Notes: generated by a model from the sequence alone, not told the origin. Shown: positions 1 to 9,503, counted from the stretch's first letter. The stretch is 34,911 nucleotides of DNA from Haloarculaceae archaeon (GCA_018609945.1 JAHENO010000035.1:1-34911); one strand, 5' to 3'. Numbers and translations: made by a program.

Positions 1-122
1 GGGAGGGGCCGGCGGACCGTCCTCCGGGCGCGGAAGAGGTCCGCGGTCGGCGGCGGCGTCAGGTCGTGATACGGGAACGCTGTCGATTCGTCGGGCGACT
101 CGACGGGCTCGTATGCCGCCAT
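1..122 (-). CDS. Probable threonine/serine dehydratase-like PLP enzyme, N-terminal fragment
   Basis: Reading leftward from the ATG at 122-120 gives 40 open codons to the window edge. The peptide contains FPYHDLTP and then ADLFRARRTVRRPLP. That second stretch resembles the helix ahead of the P-[RT]-TPL motif that opens threonine ammonia-lyase/serine racemase-type PLP proteins (IlvA family). Only the leader region is visible, so no catalytic Lys or PLP-binding motif can be checked. The gene is divergent from the CYTH gene, with about 90 bp between starts. The family call is inference from a short match; the reading frame itself is well supported by its typical haloarchaeal composition. Confidence 0.5.
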   Translation of the reverse strand, partial: MAAYEPVESPDESTAFPYHDLTPPPTADLFRARRTVRRPL

Positions 123-213
123 GTCTACCCGCACGGAAACCACGGTGAAAACTGTAGGCGATGTGGGACCGACGAGCAGGTCACTTTTGGCCGCCCCCTC
201 CCTCGGACCGGCC

Positions 214-777
214 ATGTACGAGGTGGAACTGAAGGTCCGCGCCGACCACGGGCCGGTCCGGGACCGCCTGGACGCCCTCGGCGCCCGGCACGTGGGCGCT
301 GTCGTCCAGACCGACACCTACTACGACGCCCCCCACCGCGAGTTCGCCGAAACTGACGAGGCGCTCCGGATCCGACAGGAGGTTCCAGCTGATGGGGACC
401 AGCAGGCGTACCTCACGTACAAGGGGCCGCTCGTCGACGAGCAGTCGAAGACCCGCGAGGAGGCCGAAACGGCCGTCGCAGACGGGGCGGCTGCCGCCGA
501 CATCCTCGCTGGCCTGGGGTTCGAGCCCGCCGCGACGGTCCGGAAGGAACGGGACCAGTACGCGATCGGGGAGCAGACGGTCACCCTCGACGCCGTCGAG
601 GGCCTCGGGGAGTTCGTCGAGGTGGAGACGGAGGTAGAGTCGGCCGACGAAGTCGACCCGGCACGCGAGGAGGCGACCGAACTCCTCGGTCGTCTCGGCC
701 TCGATCCGGCGGACGGGATCCGGACCTCCTACCTCGGGCTGCTGCTCGCAGGCGGGAGCGGTAATTCCCACGAGTAA
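214..777 (+). CDS. CYTH-domain protein (class IV adenylate cyclase / thiamine triphosphatase-like, CyaB type)
   Basis: This is a 187-residue protein. It opens with E3-x-E5-x-K7, the ExExK metal/triphosphate-binding signature that defines the CYTH superfamily. Charged strands typical of the triphosphate tunnel follow (DTYYDAP, ALRIRQE, LTYKGP, and E-rich FVEVETEVE near the end). Archaeal members are usually annotated as CyaB; their true substrate (ATP, thiamine triphosphate or inorganic triphosphate) is mostly unknown. The ATG at 214 is preferred over the in-frame ATG at 121 because the conserved signature begins immediately after it and the 31 extra upstream residues look unlike the family. 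A weak T-rich element lies about 27 nt upstream. Confidence 0.85.
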   Translation: MYEVELKVRADHGPVRDRLDALGARHVGAVVQTDTYYDAPHREFAETDEALRIRQEVPADGDQQAYLTYKGPLVDEQSKTREEAETAVADGAAAADILAGLGFEPAATVRKERDQYAIGEQTVTLDAVEGLGEFVEVETEVESADEVDPAREEATELLGRLGLDPADGIRTSYLGLLLAGGSGNSHE

Positions 778-803
778 TACGTCTCGGGGGTACTGGTTTC
801 CGA

Positions 804-814
804 AAGTTATAGAC
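804..814 (+). promoter_or_regulatory. TATA-like promoter of the S-adenosylmethionine synthetase gene
   Basis: AAGTTATAGAC is an A/T island in GC-rich sequence, centred about 30 nt ahead of the ATG at 839. This predicts a nearly leaderless transcript. Called by position and composition only. Confidence 0.5.
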
Positions 815-838
815 ACGGGCCTGCCGAACCCCGGACCA

Positions 839-2041
839 ATGACCGACCGGAACATCCACGTCGAGCCCGCGACGGGGCGGGCAGTCGAGGACGAGGCAGT
901 CGAGATCGTCGAGCGGAAGGGGCTGGGCCATCCCGACTCGATCTGCGACGGCGTCGCCGAGGCCGTCTCGCGGGCGCTGGCCCGGACCTACCTCGACAGG
1001 TTCGGGAAGGTGTTGCACTTCAACACCGACGAGACGCAACTGGTCGCGGGGACGGCCGCGCCGGCCTTCGGCGGCGGGGAGGTCCTCGAACCGATCTACC
1101 TGCTGATCGTCGGCCGTGCGACCAAGAGCTACGACGGCGAGCGAGTGCCGGCGGAGACGGTCGCGCTCGAAACTGCCCGCGAGTACCTGGACGAACACTT
1201 CCCGGAACTGGACGTCAGCTCGGACGTGGTGGTCGACGTGCGCCTCGGGGAGGGCAGCGGTGACCTCCAGGAGGTCTTCGGCGAGGAGGGGGCAGTCCCG
1301 ATGGCGAACGACACGAGCTACGGCGTCGGCCACGCGCCACTGACCGAGACCGAACAGATCGTCTACAACGCCGAACGCCGGCTGAACGGGGAGTACGGTG
1401 CCGAGCACCCCGAACTCGGCCAGGACATCAAGGTGATGGGCAAACGCGAGGGCGACCACATCGACGTGACTGTGGCGGCCGCGATGATCGACGCCCACGT
1501 CCACGGAATGGAGGAGTACCGCGAGGCTGTCCGGGGGGTCGAGGAATTCGTCACCGGGATGGCCCGCGAGTACACCGACCGCGAGGTCGCGGTCCACGTC
1601 AACACTGCCGACGACTACGAGGAGGGTGCGATCTATCTCACGACCACCGGAACCAGCGCCGAACAGGGCGACGACGGTTCGGTGGGCCGGGGCAACCGCG
1701 CGAACGGCCTCATCACCCCCAACCGGCCGATGAGCATGGAGGCCACGAGCGGCAAGAACCCCGTCAACCACATCGGCAAGATTTACAACCTCCTGAGCAC
1801 GGAGATCGCCGAATCCGTCGCCAGCGAGGTAGGAGGCATCCGCCAGTTGCAGGTCCGACTGCTCAGCCAGATCGGCCAGCCGATCGACAACCCGAGCGTC
1901 GCCGACGCAGCCGTCATCACGGAGGAGGGCGTCGACGTGGCCGACATCCGTCCGGAGGTCGTGGCCGCTATCGACGAGCAACTGGCCGGCGTGACCGACC
2001 TCACCGAGCGAGTCATCGAGGACGAACTCTCGACGTTCTGA
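839..2041 (+). CDS. mat: Archaeal-type S-adenosylmethionine synthetase (methionine adenosyltransferase)
   Basis: This 400-residue protein makes S-adenosylmethionine from ATP and methionine and supplies the methyl donor of the cell. Its length matches the archaeal AdoMet synthetase family, which is very divergent from bacterial MetK. Family-like blocks are present: ERKGLGHPDSICDG near the N terminus, GEGSGDLQEVFG mid-protein, MEATSGKNPVNHIGKIYN in the C-terminal half, and QIGQPIDNP near the end. The start follows a TATA-like element by about 30 nt. It appears to be a single-gene transcript between the CYTH and ThiI genes. Confidence 0.96.
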   Translation: MTDRNIHVEPATGRAVEDEAVEIVERKGLGHPDSICDGVAEAVSRALARTYLDRFGKVLHFNTDETQLVAGTAAPAFGGGEVLEPIYLLIVGRATKSYDGERVPAETVALETAREYLDEHFPELDVSSDVVVDVRLGEGSGDLQEVFGEEGAVPMANDTSYGVGHAPLTETEQIVYNAERRLNGEYGAEHPELGQDIKVMGKREGDHIDVTVAAAMIDAHVHGMEEYREAVRGVEEFVTGMAREYTDREVAVHVNTADDYEEGAIYLTTTGTSAEQGDDGSVGRGNRANGLITPNRPMSMEATSGKNPVNHIGKIYNLLSTEIAESVASEVGGIRQLQVRLLSQIGQPIDNPSVADAAVITEEGVDVADIRPEVVAAIDEQLAGVTDLTERVIEDELSTF

Positions 2042-2071
2042 GGTCGACCCCCCGATTGCGAGCGAAGCGCG

Positions 2072-2077
2072 TTTAAC
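2072..2077 (+). promoter_or_regulatory. TATA-like box of thiI
   Basis: TTTAAC lies in GC-rich surroundings, centred about 26 nt ahead of the thiI ATG at 2100, which is the spacing of a leaderless haloarchaeal promoter. Confidence 0.5.
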
Positions 2078-2099
2078 CCACAACCGTCAACGGGGAGCC

Positions 2100-3302
2100 A
2101 TGCACCCGCCGGGGGCGGATACCGTGCTCGTCCGGCACGGCGAAATCGGGACCAAGAGCCCGCAGGTCCAGCACAAGATGGAGGGACGGCTGCGCGACAA
2201 TATCGGGGCGCTTCTCGCGGACCGCGGCCTCGACGATCCGGTCGAGCGACGGCACTCCCGGCTGTTCATCCGGACCGACGAGGAACGCGTCGAGACGGCC
2301 ACCGGGGCCGCGACGGACGCCTTCGGGGTCGTCTCGGCCAGCCCCGCGGCGAGCACCGACCCGACGCTGCCCGCCATCCGCGAGACACTCGCTGCGGCCG
2401 CCCGCGAACGCTACACCGGCGGCACGTTCGCCATCCAGGCACGCCGTGCGGGACCGGCGGACGCCCATCCGTTCTCCTCGGCAGATATCGAGGAGGCGGG
2501 GGGCACGGCCGTCTGGGAAGCCGCCGAGCGTGCGGGCGTCGAGCCCGAAGTCGACCTCGACGACCCCGACATCACGCTGTCCGTCGAGTGTCGCCCCGAC
2601 GAGGCGTTCGTCTTCCTGGAGACGCGGTCAGGTCCCGGTGGACTGCCCGTCGGGACACAGGAACCGCTGGTCGCGCTGATAAGCGGGGGTATCGACTCGC
2701 CCGTCGCAGCCTGGGAAGCGATGCGCCGTGGCTGTCCTGTCCAGCCACTGTACGTCGACCTCGGCGCGTACGGCGGCTCCGATCACCTGCTCCGGGCCGA
2801 GGCGACGGTCGCGGATCTGGGGCGGTACGCTCCCAACCTGGAGTTGACGCTGCGTGTCGCTCCCGGCGGCGAGGCCGTGGAGAGACTGGTCGGGGAGATG
2901 GACTCGGGCCGGATGGTCGGGTTGCGGCGGTTCATGTTTCGCGTGGCCGACCGCGTCGCCAGGGAGGTCGACGCCGTCGGTATCGTCACGGGCGAAGCGA
3001 TCGGACAGAAGTCCAGCCAGACCAGCGCCAACCTCCGGGTGACCGACGCAGTGACCGACCTCCCGATCCACCGGCCCCTGGTCACGATGGACAAAAGCGA
3101 GATCACCGAGCGCGCCCGGGAGATCGGAACCTTCGAGGAGGCGACGATCCCCGTCGGGTGCAACCGCGTCGCGCCCGACACACCCGCAACACGGGCGACC
3201 CGTTCGACGATCCGGGAGGCCGAACCAGACGACATCGCGGAACTGGCCGCTGAGGCTGCCGAGCGCGCGTCGCGGGTGGGACCCGATCTGACCGCCGGGT
3301 GA
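2100..3302 (+). CDS. thiI: tRNA 4-thiouridine synthetase ThiI, archaeal form without rhodanese domain
   Basis: This 400-residue protein has an N-terminal ferredoxin-like/THUMP region (about 1-175) and an ATP-pyrophosphatase domain with the PP-loop SGGIDS at 195-200. ThiI adenylates U8 of tRNA and directs sulfur insertion; some members also serve thiamine thiazole synthesis. The C-terminal rhodanese domain of E. coli ThiI is absent, as is usual in archaea. Only three cysteines are seen (about C164, C212 and C354) and there is no CXXC pair. C354, in VGCNRVAP near the end of the PP-loop domain, is the best candidate for an active-site cysteine. It is a stand-alone gene with its own TATA-like box. 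Confidence 0.92.
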   Translation: MHPPGADTVLVRHGEIGTKSPQVQHKMEGRLRDNIGALLADRGLDDPVERRHSRLFIRTDEERVETATGAATDAFGVVSASPAASTDPTLPAIRETLAAAARERYTGGTFAIQARRAGPADAHPFSSADIEEAGGTAVWEAAERAGVEPEVDLDDPDITLSVECRPDEAFVFLETRSGPGGLPVGTQEPLVALISGGIDSPVAAWEAMRRGCPVQPLYVDLGAYGGSDHLLRAEATVADLGRYAPNLELTLRVAPGGEAVERLVGEMDSGRMVGLRRFMFRVADRVAREVDAVGIVTGEAIGQKSSQTSANLRVTDAVTDLPIHRPLVTMDKSEITERAREIGTFEEATIPVGCNRVAPDTPATRATRSTIREAEPDDIAELAAEAAERASRVGPDLTAG

Positions 3303-3431
3303 GCGCACCCGGCGACGCGGAACGCGACCCGACTGCCGGGTGACCGAAACCGGCAAGCCGGAACCCAGCCCGGGCGAGAGCAGTCGTCGACAGCCGAAAC
3401 CGCTTTGGCCGGCGCGCGAGTGGTTTCTCGC

Positions 3432-3962
3432 ATGACGCGGGTGTGTCTCGTCGGCGACGGGGACCTCAACCTCCGGTACGAACTCCTCTCGCGCGAGACG
3501 TCCCGCGAGGCGCTGGCCACCTACGACCTCCGGGAACCCTTCGAGAACACCGTCGGCGTCGAGACGGTCAGCCTCGGCGCAGCCGTCGCGCTGCTGAACG
3601 ACCTCGACTGGTATCTGGTCCGGTTCGTCGACGAGGCGCTGGTGCTGGAACCCTCTGTCAGCGAACGGGAGTGGCTCTCCCGTGACCTTGCGACTGCCAT
3701 CCGCGACGACGAGATCGACCCCGGCGCGACCGGCCGCTTCCTCAAGGTCTACGGCGTCGAGTACCCCGACTCCGAACCGGACACCGGCCGGGACGAACCG
3801 TCGGAGGAGCAGGCGGAACCCCGGGCGGAGACTGACCGGCCACCGCGGCTCGTCGAGCCGATGTTGCTGGCGCGGACCGGCGACACGCTCCCCGAGTACG
3901 ACCTCCGGGACGTCGAGGAGACGCTCGTGGTCCGGGTCACCGAATCCGAGTTCGAGGGGTAG
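3432..3962 (+). CDS. Conserved haloarchaeal protein of unknown function (probably DUF5804)
   Basis: This 176-residue acidic soluble protein has no signal peptide and no membrane segment. The N-terminal block (RVCLVGDGDLNLRYELLS) and the block FENTVGVETVSLGAAVALLNDLDWYLVRF look like a small haloarchaeal family that I recall as DUF5804; that name is from memory and not checked. A Pro/Glu-rich linker around residues 112-140 separates it from a short C-terminal strand region. The ATG at 3432 was chosen because an in-frame upstream ATG adds only nine low-complexity residues and a T-rich element lies about 27 nt upstream. Its stop is 10 nt from the convergent cysteine synthase stop. Confidence 0.7.
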   Translation: MTRVCLVGDGDLNLRYELLSRETSREALATYDLREPFENTVGVETVSLGAAVALLNDLDWYLVRFVDEALVLEPSVSEREWLSRDLATAIRDDEIDPGATGRFLKVYGVEYPDSEPDTGRDEPSEEQAEPRAETDRPPRLVEPMLLARTGDTLPEYDLRDVEETLVVRVTESEFEG

Positions 3963-3972
3963 GAGAGCCCGG

Positions 3973-4884
<912 letters not shown>

Positions 4885-4904
4885 TACTAGGGGTTGGCCG
4901 GCAG

Positions 4905-4914
4905 GGCTTAAACG
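4905..4914 (-). promoter_or_regulatory. TATA-like box of the cysteine synthase gene
   Basis: On the minus strand this reads CGTTTAAGCC, centred 26 nt before the ATG at 4884. It fixes that start rather than the longer in-frame ones. Confidence 0.5.
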
Positions 4915-5027
4915 CGGCCCGCCACCGGCAGTGCGTGCCGTCGTCCGTGACGGCCAATTCGCTCGGTGTGGTTGGTCACCGCACAAATCCAAAACGGTAA
5001 GTCCGCCTGATTGTCAAGTCTCACCAC

Positions 5028-5465
5028 ATGGGTAACGGCGCTGTGGGCGAGGTCGGCGAAAGCTATCAGGCAGCAATCCAGCACGACCTCGTCGACTTCG
5101 ACGACGACACACACCTCGTCGGCGTCGTCCGGCGTCCCACGCCGTGGTTCCACGCGACCGTGGACGAGAACCACCGGGAACTCGGCCCGCCCGAGACGTT
5201 ACTCGATGAGACCGAGGCCCGCCAGGCGGAGATCAGGACGCCGGACATCTCGGACGGACAGGCACTCGACGCCGCCTGGGAGGACGTGAACTTCGCCGAG
5301 CGGTACCGGGAGTATCTCGCCAACAGCGGCGAGGCGGCAGCAACGATCACCGCGCTCGCGGACCGCGTCCGCGACGGCGAGGACGTGGTGCTGGTCTGTT
5401 ACGAGAGCCCCGAGAAGCGGTGTCACCGCCATCTGCTGGTGGACGTGGTCGCCGACCGCGTCTGA
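5028..5465 (+). CDS. DUF488 family protein
   Basis: This is a 145-residue acidic protein. The C-terminal block VVLVCYESPEKRCHRHLLVDVV is the hallmark of DUF488, whose conserved Cys/His residues suggest an enzyme; the biochemical role is not established. The middle is helical and charged (FAERYREYLANSGEAAATI). No signal peptide or membrane segment is seen. The start is the first ATG after an A-rich stretch near 4990-5000 that could act as a promoter. Neighbours are cysteine synthase (divergent) and aldehyde dehydrogenase (same strand, 112 nt downstream), with no obvious functional link. Confidence 0.82.
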   Translation: MGNGAVGEVGESYQAAIQHDLVDFDDDTHLVGVVRRPTPWFHATVDENHRELGPPETLLDETEARQAEIRTPDISDGQALDAAWEDVNFAERYREYLANSGEAAATITALADRVRDGEDVVLVCYESPEKRCHRHLLVDVVADRV

Positions 5466-5577
5466 CCGGTCGGAAACCGACCCTCAGAATGCAACGGAGC
5501 TGTTGACCCAGCGGGCGGTGCCCATCCGCCCGTCGAGTGTGAAAGAGGCCAAGTGTTCGACCTGCGTAGTCGGTCAC

Positions 5578-7044
5578 ATGAGCAGGACACGCTCCACAGA
5601 GCGACACGACCTCCTGGTGGGCGGCGAACGCGTCGAACCGGCAGCTGGCGAGTACGCCGAGACGGTCGATCCGGCGACGGGCGAGGCGTTCGCGGACGTG
5701 GCCGTCGCCGGGGAATCGGACGTCGACGCTGCCGTCGCGGCGGCCCGCGAGGCCTTCCCGGCCTGGCGGGATACCGACCCGGCCGAGCGCGGCCGCACAC
5801 TCTACCGCGTCGCCGAACTGATCCGGGACAACCTGGAGGACCTTGCCGAGCTGGAGACGCGCGACCAGGGCAAGCCACTCTCCCAGGCCCGGTCGGACCT
5901 CTCCAGTGCGGCACGCTATTTCGAATACTACGCCGGCGCCGCCGACAAACTCGAGGGGACGAGCGTCCCGGTCGGAACCGGGCAGGTCGATTACACCGTC
6001 CGCGAACCCTACGGGGTCTCCGCCCAGATCATTCCCTGGAACTTCCCGGGGAATCTCTTTGCACGCGGGGTCGCGCCGGCGCTGGCGGCCGGCAACACGA
6101 CCGTCGTCAAGCCCGCGCCCACGACGCCGCTGTCGGCCTACCGCCTGGCCGAACTCTGCGCCCAGGCAGGCGTCCCGGGGCCAGCGGTCAACGTCGTCTC
6201 GGGCGCCGGCGAGACCGGGGCCGCCCTGACGAACCACGAGGGCGTCGACACCATCACCTTCACTGGGAGCGTCCCCACGGGCCAGCGGGTGATGGAGGCC
6301 GCCGCCGGGAACGTGACGCCAGTCACGCTGGAACTCGGCGGGAAGAACCCGGCGATCGTCTACCCCGACGCCGACGTCGACGAGGCGGTCTCGTGGGTGG
6401 ATACGGGCATTTTCACCAACGCCGGTCAGATCTGCTCGGCCGCCGACCGTGCCATCGTCCACGAGGACGTCTACGACGAGTTCGTCGAGAAGATCGTCGA
6501 CGTCGCCGAATCGAAGGAACTGGGCCCCGGTCACGCGGACCCCGACGTGGGACCGCTCAACAGTGCCGGCCACCGCGAGAAGGTCACAGACTACATCGAG
6601 GTCGGAAAGGCCGAGGCGACGCTGGTCACGGGCGGCGGGACACCCGATCGCGAGGGCTATTTCGTCGAACCGACCGTCTTCACCGACGTCGACAACGGCA
6701 TGCGCATCGCCCAGGAGGAGATCTTCGGGCCTGTGCTGGTGGTCATTCCCTACAGCGACGACGAGGACCCCGTCGACATCGGTAACGACGTCGACTACGG
6801 CCTCGTTGCGGGCGTGTTCACCGACGACGTCCGCCGGGCCCACCGCGCCGCCCAGCGCCTCGAAGCCGGCAACGTCTACGTCAACAAGTGGTTCGGCGAC
6901 ACCAACCAGACGCCCTTCGGGGGATACAAGAAGTCGGGCATCGGCCGCGAGAAAGGACTGGCCGCGCTGGACTCGTATCTCCAGATCAAGAACGTCGCGG
7001 TCAACCTCGAATCCGGCGGTGGCGGGGATCTGCCGGGCGCCTGA
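5578..7044 (+). CDS. NAD(P)-dependent aldehyde dehydrogenase
   Basis: This 488-residue protein oxidises an aldehyde to its carboxylic acid. It has the full ALDH fold: PATGEAFADV at the N terminus, the coenzyme region around IIPWNFPGN, general base E252 in LELGGKNPA, catalytic C286 in FTNAGQICSAADR, and QEEIFGPVL and FGGYKKSGIGRE at the C terminus. This resembles the succinate-semialdehyde/glycolaldehyde/betaine-aldehyde part of the family; the substrate is not evident. The ATG at 5578 was chosen because the preceding in-frame residues from 5503 are not ALDH-like. It is followed by a convergent exported cyclase-family gene. Confidence 0.94.
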   Translation: MSRTRSTERHDLLVGGERVEPAAGEYAETVDPATGEAFADVAVAGESDVDAAVAAAREAFPAWRDTDPAERGRTLYRVAELIRDNLEDLAELETRDQGKPLSQARSDLSSAARYFEYYAGAADKLEGTSVPVGTGQVDYTVREPYGVSAQIIPWNFPGNLFARGVAPALAAGNTTVVKPAPTTPLSAYRLAELCAQAGVPGPAVNVVSGAGETGAALTNHEGVDTITFTGSVPTGQRVMEAAAGNVTPVTLELGGKNPAIVYPDADVDEAVSWVDTGIFTNAGQICSAADRAIVHEDVYDEFVEKIVDVAESKELGPGHADPDVGPLNSAGHREKVTDYIEVGKAEATLVTGGGTPDREGYFVEPTVFTDVDNGMRIAQEEIFGPVLVVIPYSDDEDPVDIGNDVDYGLVAGVFTDDVRRAHRAAQRLEAGNVYVNKWFGDTNQTPFGGYKKSGIGREKGLAALDSYLQIKNVAVNLESGGGGDLPGA

Positions 7045-7080
7045 TCCCGTCTCCGACTATCCGACGATCACTCGCCGCGT

Positions 7081-8409
7081 TCACTCGGAGTTTCTCCCCC
7101 GACCCTCCGTGGCTCCCCGTCCCGGTTCCTCGGGACCGTCGCCGCCGGTCGCCTTCAGGACCACCGGGTTCACCGGCGTGCCGGCGCCCTGTTCGACGTT
7201 GAGTGGGCCGGCAGTGTAGAGGAACTCGTAGACGCCGTCCGCCGCACATTGTGCGGCCAGGTCCGTGAGATCGAGGATCTCGTTGATCGTGACCCCGAGG
7301 TTCCGGATGAGCGCGCCGTGCAGCGGGAACGAGTAGGTCCCGGCCAGATCCTCGCGGCCCTCATCGAGGTCGTCCTCAGTCACCTCCTGGGCGGCCCTCT
7401 CGATCCCGAGGTTGTCGGCGCCGACGACCGGGAACTCCATGTCGCGGAACCAGCGAACGAGGTCGTCGGAGTATGTCAACCCGGGTTCGTCCAGCGGCGC
7501 CCACTCGGCGTTTGGATCGCGAGCGAACTCGATCGCCCCCGTCCGGATGAGGAGGATGTCCCGCTTTCGGAGACGGACGTCCTGGGCCTCGGCGGTCGCT
7601 TTGAGGTCCTCGAGGGTGATCGCTTCCCCGAGGTCGAGCCGGTAGGGTGCCTCGTCGACCCTGTAGCGGCCGACGTCGAGCAACACGCCCCGTCCGGCGA
7701 CGCCGCTGTCGGCGACGTTGGCGATGTCGTTTTTCCCGAGTCCGAACGTCTCCGTGACCCCCTCGACCTCGATGTCGAACTCCCGGCGCGTCCTGGTCGT
7801 CGCGGCGTCGAACCCGTTGTAGAGTTGGCCGTCGTACCACGCGTGTCCGAGGGCGTCGTAGTGGGTCGTCCCCTGCAGGTAGAAGGACGTCTCGAACCTG
7901 TCGTCCGCGAAGAGGATCCCGTTGGCCGTCGAGAGCGGCGGCACTCCGTCGTCATCCCCTGCGTCAGCCACGTTGTTCCGGCGGGCGGGCGTCCGGCCTG
8001 GGAACAGTGGATCCCCCGTGTCTTTCGTCGGGAAACTGGGAGCGGTCTCGAACTGGTCCGGGAAGAACGCGTCGAAGGCGTCGCCCGTGATGGGCGTCTG
8101 GAGCGTGAACCGCTCGACGCGCTTGCGCCCGCGCTTCGTGGCCGCGTTCAACCCCGCGAACATCTCCTCGCTTCCGAGGAGGTTGATCGCGCCGAGTTCG
8201 TCGTCCTCGCCCCAGCGTCCCCAGTTTTCCTCCGCGACGACCTCCAGCAACGGCCCGATCGGTTTGGGGCCGTCACCATCGTCGGCTGCGACGGTGTCGG
8301 CACCGCCGGCGAGTGCGAGCGCCAGAGCGGCGCCACACCCGGCCATGAACCCCCGTCGGCTCGATGCGTGTTCGTTGTCATTTCCACAGCAGCGGTCCGA
8401 TCCGGTCAT
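7081..8409 (-). CDS. Tat-exported cyclase-family metal hydrolase (kynurenine formamidase-like, PF04199)
   Basis: This is a 442-residue protein. The N terminus has the twin-arginine pair R18-R19 in SSRRGFMAG, a hydrophobic Ala/Leu stretch and an AxA-like cleavage site before an Asp-rich start, so it is predicted to be secreted through Tat. The body shows GTTHYDALGHAWYDG, a variant of the HxGTHxDxPxH metal-binding signature of the cyclase/formamidase family, and a GRGVLLDVGR block typical of that fold. Family members hydrolyse N-formyl or cyclic amide/ester substrates; the substrate here is unknown. The ATG at 8409 is preferred; a GTG at 8421 adds only four residues. It is divergent from the SDR gene. 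Confidence 0.8.
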   Translation of the reverse strand: MTGSDRCCGNDNEHASSRRGFMAGCGAALALALAGGADTVAADDGDGPKPIGPLLEVVAEENWGRWGEDDELGAINLLGSEEMFAGLNAATKRGRKRVERFTLQTPITGDAFDAFFPDQFETAPSFPTKDTGDPLFPGRTPARRNNVADAGDDDGVPPLSTANGILFADDRFETSFYLQGTTHYDALGHAWYDGQLYNGFDAATTRTRREFDIEVEGVTETFGLGKNDIANVADSGVAGRGVLLDVGRYRVDEAPYRLDLGEAITLEDLKATAEAQDVRLRKRDILLIRTGAIEFARDPNAEWAPLDEPGLTYSDDLVRWFRDMEFPVVGADNLGIERAAQEVTEDDLDEGREDLAGTYSFPLHGALIRNLGVTINEILDLTDLAAQCAADGVYEFLYTAGPLNVEQGAGTPVNPVVLKATGGDGPEEPGRGATEGRGRNSE

Positions 8410-8426
8410 GGCGAACACCACCGTTG

Positions 8427-8492
8427 AGACATGTGTCTAACCCCGCATTTCGTGCCGACAGATGGATATCATAAATATATGATGATTTCATC
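8427..8492. promoter_or_regulatory. A/T-rich divergent control region with three short dyads
   Basis: Between the cyclase and SDR genes there are three inverted repeats in a row: AGACA-2-TGTCT at 8427-8438, ATCATA-4-TATGAT at 8468-8483, and GATGA-2-TCATC at 8481-8492, the last two sharing three bases. The stretch 8455-8500 is the most A/T-rich in the left half of the window. The first dyad sits where the cyclase promoter should be. These could be operators for a local regulator, but no regulator gene is adjacent. The rest of the gap (8493-8620) shows nothing recognisable. Confidence 0.4.
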
Positions 8493-8623
8493 TCATCTGA
8501 TAGGAGAGGGGACGCCCTCACTGTTCGAACCAGGGGTTCGTCCGCGTCGAGGTGACACCGCGGCTGCTCCCGTCTCCCGAACACGCTCGGAGCGGCAGCG
8601 ACTCGACCTGTCGGCTCCCCCCG

Positions 8624-8632
8624 TTTTTTATG
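8624..8632 (+). promoter_or_regulatory. TATA box of the SDR gene
   Basis: TTTTTTATG is centred about 27 nt ahead of the ATG at 8655, which predicts a leaderless mRNA. Confidence 0.6.
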
Positions 8633-8654
8633 TTTCCGTCCGGTCACACTATGC

Positions 8655-9404
8655 ATGTCACTCGATAACAAGACAGCGGCGATCACCGGCGCCGGGTCGG
8701 GCATGGGTCGCGCCACCGCGGAACTGTTCGCCCGGCGGGGCGCGCGGGTCGTCGTCGTCGACCTCGACGCCGGGGCTGCCCGCGAGACGGTCGACCGTAT
8801 CGAGAGCGCGGGCGGCGAGGCCATCGCCGTCGAGGCGGACGTCTCCGACGCCGGCGACGTCGAGGAGTTCGTCGACCGGACGGTCGAAGCCTACGGCAGT
8901 ATCGACGTCCTGCACAACAACGCCGGCATCCCCCAGCGGTCGACGCCGGTCGAGGACGTGACCGAGGAGACGTGGGACCGGATTCAGGACGTGAATCTCA
9001 AGAGCGCATTCCTCGGGGCGAAGTACGCCGTCCCGTACATGCGCGAACAGGGCGGCGGCGTCATCCTGAACACCGCCTCGACGGCGGGCATCCGACCCCG
9101 GACGGGGCTGTCGGCATACTGTGCCTCGAAGGGCGGGATGATCACGCTCACGAAGCAGCTCGCCTACGAACTCGCGGAGGCAGACATCCGGGTCAACGCC
9201 ATCTGTCCGGTGGCGACTGACACCGACATGCTTTCCGAGTTCACCAGCGACGACCTCTCCATCGAGGGGATGGCCGACACCATCCCGATGGGGCGGCTCG
9301 CACAGCCGGAGGACATCGCGCACGCCGCCGCCTACCTCGCGTCGGACGGTGCCGGGATGGTCACTGGCACCGCGCTCGAGGTCGACGGCGGCCGCGACAT
9401 CTAA
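8655..9404 (+). CDS. Short-chain dehydrogenase/reductase (SDR, FabG-like)
   Basis: This is a 249-residue classical SDR. It has the Rossmann nucleotide motif TGAGSGMG at 11-18, an acidic residue after strand 2 (VVVDLD) that suggests preference for NAD(H), NNAG at 88-91, Ser142 and the YxxxK pair Y155/K159, and the C-terminal LEVDGGRDI. It would interconvert an alcohol and a ketone; FabG, glucose dehydrogenase and hydroxyacid dehydrogenase annotations are all common for such sequences and the substrate cannot be read. It lies between the exported cyclase and a HAAT-type importer, so a role in breaking down the imported compound is plausible but inferred. Confidence 0.92.
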   Translation: MSLDNKTAAITGAGSGMGRATAELFARRGARVVVVDLDAGAARETVDRIESAGGEAIAVEADVSDAGDVEEFVDRTVEAYGSIDVLHNNAGIPQRSTPVEDVTEETWDRIQDVNLKSAFLGAKYAVPYMREQGGGVILNTASTAGIRPRTGLSAYCASKGGMITLTKQLAYELAEADIRVNAICPVATDTDMLSEFTSDDLSIEGMADTIPMGRLAQPEDIAHAAAYLASDGAGMVTGTALEVDGGRDI

Positions 9405-9466
9405 AGTAACCCGAAATCGGTCTCTCACCGGGTTCTACGGGCCGTTTGACCTCGAAACACCATTAC

Positions 9467-9474
9467 TTATTTAA
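9467..9474 (+). promoter_or_regulatory. TATA box of the first liv operon
   Basis: TTATTTAA is centred about 34 nt ahead of the ATG at 9504. It is a strong archaeal TATA match and predicts a leader of roughly 7 nt for the binding-protein/permease/ATPase operon. Confidence 0.65.
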
Positions 9475-9503
9475 CCCCGTCCGTAAAGAATGCGAACGCA
9501 CAC

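Noticed and set aside
581..2083. 500-residue minus-strand frame opposite S-adenosylmethionine synthetase
   Set aside because: Shadow of a well-supported gene; hydrophobic/basic mixture without motifs.
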